Source: GCA-2732805 sp964516605 (GTDB lineage Bacteria; Pseudomonadota; Gammaproteobacteria; Coxiellales; Coxiellaceae). Taken from it: a DNA stretch of 27,262 nt. Below, in pieces: positions 23,699 to 27,262 of the stretch; the first letter of the stretch is position 1, and each line of letters starts with the position of its first letter. Under the pieces are notes generated by a model, which made no database searches, had not been told where the DNA came from, and worked only from the letters and a program-made list of their open reading frames with translations. The position numbers and the translations under genes are program-made. The stretch covers positions 1 through 27,262 of the forward strand of contig CAZFAA010000015.1 in assembly GCA_964516605.1 (NCBI GenBank). The letters are read 5' to 3'.

Positions 23699-23714
23699 AA
23701 TTATCTATAACTCA

Positions 23715-23783
23715 TTATTTTCTCGCAATTAATTCTAACATGTCTAAATTTTCTGTTGCTCTCGGGTATTTCTTATCCCTCAT
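23715..23783 (-). CDS. 22-codon ORF overlapping the end of the regulator gene (possible remnant)
   Basis: The ATG at 23783 lies within the last codons of the upstream gene (start and stop overlap by 11 bases), as in coupled operon pairs. The frame reads MRDKKYPRATENLDMLELIARK and stops. The composition is like the beginning of a normal soluble protein instead of random sequence, so it may be the cut-off start of a second gene once paired with the regulator. It may also be a chance ORF. Confidence 0.3.
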   Translation of the reverse strand: MRDKKYPRATENLDMLELIARK

Positions 23784-24342
23784 GAAGTTTTTCCTTTAAC
23801 AATTGTATCGCTATAGTGCGTTCTCTTGCTCGACTCGCATGAGACCGTATCGCATCAATCAATACCAGCAATTCATAAAAAAGCGTATCGGGGTATTGGT
23901 CCAGTGAATAAGGAACAGAGCAGTAAAGTGGTTTTAATGCTAATCCGCGCTGATCCCCGTTTGCGTAGGGCCAAACGGGGATAGGGTCATCGCCTAGTAT
24001 AATTTTTTTTTCAAATAAAGGTGCAGCATAACTGGTTACCATACCACGTGTATATTCGCCCATACCCACAGGGAAAAAATATTTTACTCCTGAAATTAAG
24101 CATTCTTCACAAGCTTGTTTTATTGGTAAAAGAATTTTTTTATTCTGACCGTTTTTTTTGGTAACAGGACCAATTAAACGAGAGGCTATTAATCGTCTAA
24201 TCCCGGCATTCACTTCAGAGACACTCATACACAAAAAAGTAGCTAGCTGGCTTTGCGTCAACGACTCCATTGAGTCATCTTTTGATAATGTCATGGTCGA
24301 GAGTATTTTTAACAGAATCACGATATCTTGCGGCTTTAGCAT
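23773..24342 (-). CDS. winged-helix-like DNA-binding protein, probable autoregulator
   Basis: The product has 189 residues. The N-terminal part (about residues 5-75) looks like a winged helix: QDIVILLKILS, then SLTQSQLATFLCMSVSEVNAGIRRLIASRLIG, then a KKNGQNKKIL wing. The C-terminal part (about residues 76-189) has GVKYFFPVGMGEYTRGMVTSYAAP and PIPVWPYANGDQRGLALKPLY, which I cannot assign but which I have the impression belongs to small regulators found next to toxins or nucleotidyltransferases. AGGAG lies seven bases before the ATG. Two palindromes (24357-24375 and 24391-24412) lie directly upstream, so it probably binds its own control region. A 22-codon ORF overlaps its 3' end. Confidence 0.7.
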   Translation of the reverse strand: MLKPQDIVILLKILSTMTLSKDDSMESLTQSQLATFLCMSVSEVNAGIRRLIASRLIGPVTKKNGQNKKILLPIKQACEECLISGVKYFFPVGMGEYTRGMVTSYAAPLFEKKIILGDDPIPVWPYANGDQRGLALKPLYCSVPYSLDQYPDTLFYELLVLIDAIRSHASRARERTIAIQLLKEKLHEG

Positions 24343-24356
24343 GTGCGCACTCCTGG

Positions 24357-24375
24357 CTGGCTATTTTATAGCCAG
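24357..24375. promoter_or_regulatory. operator-like dyad just upstream of the regulator
   Basis: CTGGCTAT and ATAGCCAG are exact reverse complements with TTT between. The site starts 15 bases before the regulator's ATG, in a position where a bound protein would block transcription. Confidence 0.55.
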
Positions 24376-24390
24376 ATCATAGCGCAGTAA

Positions 24391-24412
24391 TTCGCAATTC
24401 GCGAATCGCGAA
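24391..24412. promoter_or_regulatory. 22-bp near-perfect palindrome upstream of the regulator
   Basis: TTCGCAATTCG / CGAATCGCGAA has ten of eleven pairs matched, with the core ATTCGCGAAT perfect. It lies 49 bases before the regulator's ATG. With the dyad at 24357-24375 it makes two candidate binding sites of different sequence. Confidence 0.5.
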
Positions 24413-24511
24413 ATAGGTAACGAATACCCTAAGATTGAGATGATAAATAATTATTATTCAATAGGTTAAATGTTACACCGCAGCTTGTCATCGATTCCCG
24501 ATTCTTATTGT

Positions 24512-25924
24512 TTACCGTTTGTCACCCAAGAGCACCTCCCCCAGCTGCAACAACAGCAATTCATTGCCAAATGCCGCCGCAAATTGCACACCCACTGGCA
24601 GCCCTTCTGCTGATACATGCAAAGGTAAGGAAATCGCAGGTTGACCCGTGACATTAAATAAACTGGTAAACGGTGCAAAAGGAAACGCTTTTTGCTTATA
24701 AAAATCCGTCACAGAACCATGCAATGGATCATAGGTCAACTCACCTACTTTAACCGGCAATTGCGCTAAAGTCGGCGTTAAAATTAAATCATACTGCTGC
24801 ATGAATTGCCCCATTTGACGCCCCGTATGATGGATCACATCAAGCGCTTGCGCATAATCACGCGCTGTAAATTTCACACCACACTTGGCCATAAAAAAAT
24901 TGGCCTCCTCCACATCTTCTTTGGTATAAGCACGTCCAATAAACTGTGCATATCGATGCAAGGTATTAGCAAGTTGCGCACACCACAGCGTATGCGTTGC
25001 TAATTTAAGTGCTTCATTATCCATGGTAAGCGTCTCTTCGATGATCACCGCCCCTAACGCTTCACATTGTTTCGCCGCATTGTGCACCGCACGCAAACAG
25101 TCCGCTGCCACCGGATAATTTCCAGGCGCTTGCCTGACCATTGCAATTTTAAGTCGTGTTGGTAATGGCGCTCGCATTGCATGCACATAACTCTCTGGTG
25201 CAGCCGGTGCGGCATAGGGATCACCGATTTCAAAACCTTTAGTGCAATCTAATAAAAGCGCTGAATCACGAATACTGCGTGTTAACGCATGCTGCACTGA
25301 TAATCCCGAAACACTCTCACCACGATCAGGACCGACTGGCGTGCGTGCTCGCGTTGGTTTTAAGCCAATCAGCCCACAACATGAAGCAGGCACACGAATC
25401 GAACCACCGCCATCACTGGCATGCGCCACAGGGGTTATACGTGCAGCAACCGCGGCAGCCGCACCACCAGATGAACCGCCGGGTGTACGTGATAAATCAT
25501 AAGGATTACGGCACGCGCCCAACAAAACGGATTCCGTTACCCAGTTCGAACCAAACTCTGGGGTATTGGTTTTCCCAATAATAATGAGACCTGCTTTTTT
25601 ATACCGTATCACCAACTCAGAATCATACTGTGGCACATAGTCTTGAAAAAAACGTGACCCTTGTGTTGTCGGCACACCTGCATAATTAATTGATAAATCT
25701 TTTACTAAAAAAGGCACGCCATACAAGGGTGCAGCGGGATCCGCCTGAACTAACTGCGCACGTGCCTCATCATACATTTTATGGGTAACCGCATTGAGCG
25801 CTGGATTCTCCGCCTCGCAGTGTGCAATCGCGGTGTCCAACACATCTTGCGCACTGACTTCTTTACGCCGAATTAAATCCGCCAAAGCCACTGCATCATA
25901 GTCACCGTATTCTTTAAATTTCAT
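24512..25924 (-). CDS. amidase-signature family amidohydrolase
   Basis: The product is a 470-residue enzyme of the Ser-cisSer-Lys family. The triad is visible as K75 (FLVKDLS), S151 (PGGSSGGAAAAVAA) and S175 (ASDGGGSIRVPASCCG). The N-terminal ADLIRRKEVSAQDVLD is typical, as are YGVPFLVKD and GKTNTPEFG. It resembles general amidases and 6-aminohexanoate-cyclic-dimer-hydrolase-type enzymes more than GatA: it stands apart from gatB and gatC, and it has no clear tRNA context. The substrate is unknown. No signal peptide is present. The ATG overlaps the stop of the GIY-YIG gene by four bases (ATGA), so the two are translationally coupled. Confidence 0.92.
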   Translation of the reverse strand: MKFKEYGDYDAVALADLIRRKEVSAQDVLDTAIAHCEAENPALNAVTHKMYDEARAQLVQADPAAPLYGVPFLVKDLSINYAGVPTTQGSRFFQDYVPQYDSELVIRYKKAGLIIIGKTNTPEFGSNWVTESVLLGACRNPYDLSRTPGGSSGGAAAAVAARITPVAHASDGGGSIRVPASCCGLIGLKPTRARTPVGPDRGESVSGLSVQHALTRSIRDSALLLDCTKGFEIGDPYAAPAAPESYVHAMRAPLPTRLKIAMVRQAPGNYPVAADCLRAVHNAAKQCEALGAVIIEETLTMDNEALKLATHTLWCAQLANTLHRYAQFIGRAYTKEDVEEANFFMAKCGVKFTARDYAQALDVIHHTGRQMGQFMQQYDLILTPTLAQLPVKVGELTYDPLHGSVTDFYKQKAFPFAPFTSLFNVTGQPAISLPLHVSAEGLPVGVQFAAAFGNELLLLQLGEVLLGDKR

Positions 25925-26190
25925 ATAGATTCCAATAATAAACTCGGCTCTGCAATCAAGAGTTTTTTTTCATGTCGCGTTAACCGTTTCAGACACGCTT
26001 CAATACGCAGTGCACGCGATAAATCCACATCCAACATCCAACTCGCTGCAATCTGCTTGGGTGGAAAAGCACGCGTGTATTTGCATTTAGTTGAGCCCAT
26101 AACATGCTCTGCATACCGTCGCTCTAAATCCGTTGTGTAACCCGTGTAATACGATCCGTTGACACATTCTAAAATATAGATGTAATACAT
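25921..26190 (-). CDS. GIY-YIG domain protein (UPF0213, YhbQ-like)
   Basis: The product is an 89-residue single-domain protein. The motif is YYIYILECVNGSYYTGYTTD, then LERRYAEH with the Arg and the His of the family, and a conserved KYTRAFPPKQI. A Glu (RIEACLKRL) is in the metal-site position. YhbQ-type proteins are small DNA-structure nucleases with weak or unproven activity. The gene lies between ribF (24-base gap) and the amidase (ATGA overlap), so it belongs to the same message as ribF. The role in that operon is not evident. Confidence 0.9.
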   Translation of the reverse strand: MYYIYILECVNGSYYTGYTTDLERRYAEHVMGSTKCKYTRAFPPKQIAASWMLDVDLSRALRIEACLKRLTRHEKKLLIAEPSLLLESI

Positions 26191-26214
26191 ATAACGCTAT
26201 CCTTGCTCAACACA

Positions 26215-27159
26215 TTAGGAAAGAAGATCAGAGGCATGACGATCATGCCACGCTCGCGCGGCTGCCACATCACGTTCAATTTGCTCTTTGAGTAATTGTA
26301 ACGAATTGTAATACGCTTCATCGCGCAATTTATGCAGAAATTCAACTTTAATATTCAATCCGTATAAGCTGCCATTAAAATCAAAAATAAACACTTCTAA
26401 TAAAACCCGCGTACCACCTACCGCCACGCGACTGCCAATATGAGCCACACCATTATAGGTTTTGCCATCAATCCCACCTACCCGTACCACATAAATACCG
26501 TGTAATGGCACATACCGTCGATGCAAATCAATATTCGCCGTTGGAAAGCCAAGCTCTCTACCAAGCTTATCACCGTGAATCACTGTGCCCCAGACACAGT
26601 AGTAATGCCCGAGTAATGCACGTGCCATCTGCATGTTCCCTGCTTGCAAAGTATGCCGAATGCGTGAACTGCTCACCCGCTCATGCAAATAATTATAGGT
26701 CGGCACACGCAACACATTAAAATCACACTCTAGGCCCATCTTAATCAACAGCTGCTCATCACCCGCGCGGTCTTTACCAAAATGAAAATCATCGCCAATC
26801 ACAATACATTTCACATGCACTCTCTCAACCAGAATACGCCGCACAAATTCCTGAGCCGTCATCTGTGCAATACTGTGATTAAATGGAATTGTTAAAAAAT
26901 AATTGATGCCTAAAGCCTGCAATGCTAAAAATTTCTCCCGCCAGGACATCAAGCGCGGCACACGCTCGCCTTTAAAAAATTCCTTAGGATACGGATGAAA
27001 GCTGATGACCATTGAGCTCAAATGACGTTGCAACGCCACCTCATGCAATGTGGCAATAATTTTCTGATGGCCTAAATGAATACCATCGTAACTACCAATC
27101 GTCACAACGGTACCACCCAGTTTGTCAGGAATATGTTTTAAGTTTCTTAAATAGCGCAT
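26215..27159 (-). CDS. ribF: bifunctional riboflavin kinase / FAD synthetase
   Basis: RibF phosphorylates riboflavin to FMN and adenylates FMN to FAD in the cytoplasm. The 314-residue length is normal. The N-terminal FAD synthetase domain has TIGSYDGIHLGHQKII, with the HxGH-type nucleotidyl-transfer motif, and VIGDDFHFGKDRAGD. The C-terminal kinase domain has GRELGFPTANID near residue 205 and the conserved GVAHIGSRVAVGG and VEFLHKLRDE blocks. The stop of murJ is nine bases upstream of the ATG at 27159, so the two are co-transcribed. ileS, the usual next gene, is displaced by 13 kb. Confidence 0.97.
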   Translation of the reverse strand: MRYLRNLKHIPDKLGGTVVTIGSYDGIHLGHQKIIATLHEVALQRHLSSMVISFHPYPKEFFKGERVPRLMSWREKFLALQALGINYFLTIPFNHSIAQMTAQEFVRRILVERVHVKCIVIGDDFHFGKDRAGDEQLLIKMGLECDFNVLRVPTYNYLHERVSSSRIRHTLQAGNMQMARALLGHYYCVWGTVIHGDKLGRELGFPTANIDLHRRYVPLHGIYVVRVGGIDGKTYNGVAHIGSRVAVGGTRVLLEVFIFDFNGSLYGLNIKVEFLHKLRDEAYYNSLQLLKEQIERDVAAARAWHDRHASDLLS

Positions 27160-27167
27160 AACTAAAT

Positions 27168-27262
27168 TTACGGAGCCCGCAAGGTTTTTAATTTCACTCC
27201 AGTCAGCAGCAATAACAGCACGTAACTGACCATCGCAACCGCAATAATAATCACTAAATGCA
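27168..27262 (-). CDS. murJ: lipid II flippase MurJ, C-terminal end only
   Basis: The last 31 codons of a gene run in from the window's right edge. They encode a final membrane helix and tail, IAVAMVSYVLLLLLTGVK followed by LKTLRAP, and a TAA stop. A hydrophobic last helix ending in a short basic tail, directly before ribF, fits MurJ (MviN), which flips lipid II for peptidoglycan synthesis. The identification rests on gene order plus this short stretch. Confidence 0.7.
   Translation of the reverse strand, partial: HLVIIIAVAMVSYVLLLLLTGVKLKTLRAP

Noticed and set aside
23662..24520. 11-bp inverted repeat AAACGGTAAAC on both sides of the regulator (23662-23672 and 24510-24520) as element ends
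   Set aside because: Both copies cover the stop-codon areas of acs and the amidase, the match does not extend, and an 11-base match over this length can be chance.

Overview
This 27 kb window is chromosomal DNA from a gammaproteobacterium of moderate GC content. It carries rdgC, a yejM/pbgA homologue, ispH, lspA, ileS, ribF and the end of murJ. The mixture (Coxiellaceae/Legionellales-like gene types, a DUF4143 ATPase relic, a very long low-complexity coiled-coil protein, many single housekeeping genes between accessory genes) suggests the order Legionellales or a relative. That assignment is inference from protein style only. No phage, plasmid, CRISPR array or rRNA is visible.

Layout, left to right. 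Positions 1-2600: a partial GrpB-family gene, a small orphan gene, a UPF0104-type flippase-like membrane protein whose last codons run antisense through a tRNA-Lys(UUU) gene, and a type IV pilin-like gene. Positions 2439-7337 (minus strand): an Ala/Asp-repeat coiled-coil protein of about 639 residues, then ispH, then a YejM/PbgA-like envelope protein; the pilin gene and yejM overlap tail to tail. Positions 7584-9677: two small exported proteins of unknown function on either side of rdgC. Positions 9836-13142 (minus strand): ileS and lspA, overlapping by 23 bases. Positions 13211-14619: a RAYT-type HUH transposase with three related palindromic repeats of about 80 bp. Positions 14639-20247: an ABC-F ATPase, a glutathione peroxidase, a cupin, a trans-aconitate methyltransferase-like gene, a perfect 42-bp palindrome, a VanX-type dipeptidase and a Bcr/CflA-type MFS exporter. 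Positions 20454-21481: a decayed DUF4143 ATPase. Positions 21759-23698: acs with its terminator. Positions 23715-24412 (minus strand): a winged-helix-like regulator with two operator-like palindromes and a 22-codon ORF overlapping its end. Positions 24512-27262 (minus strand): a run of murJ, ribF, a GIY-YIG protein and an amidase.

The genes that in many gammaproteobacteria form one neighbourhood, (murJ)-ribF-ileS-lspA-ispH, are all here in the same order and on the same strand, but spread over about 22 kb with accessory genes between them. The cluster looks like an expanded ancestral operon in which ileS has probably gained its own promoter. Cell-envelope work is a loose theme: MurJ, LspA, YejM, IspH (the isoprenoid lipid carrier supply), a flippase-like protein and VanX. 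The most unusual items are the RAYT with its palindrome family, the Ala/Asp repeat protein placed 8 bases in front of ispH, the 42-bp palindrome, and the regulator with paired dyads.
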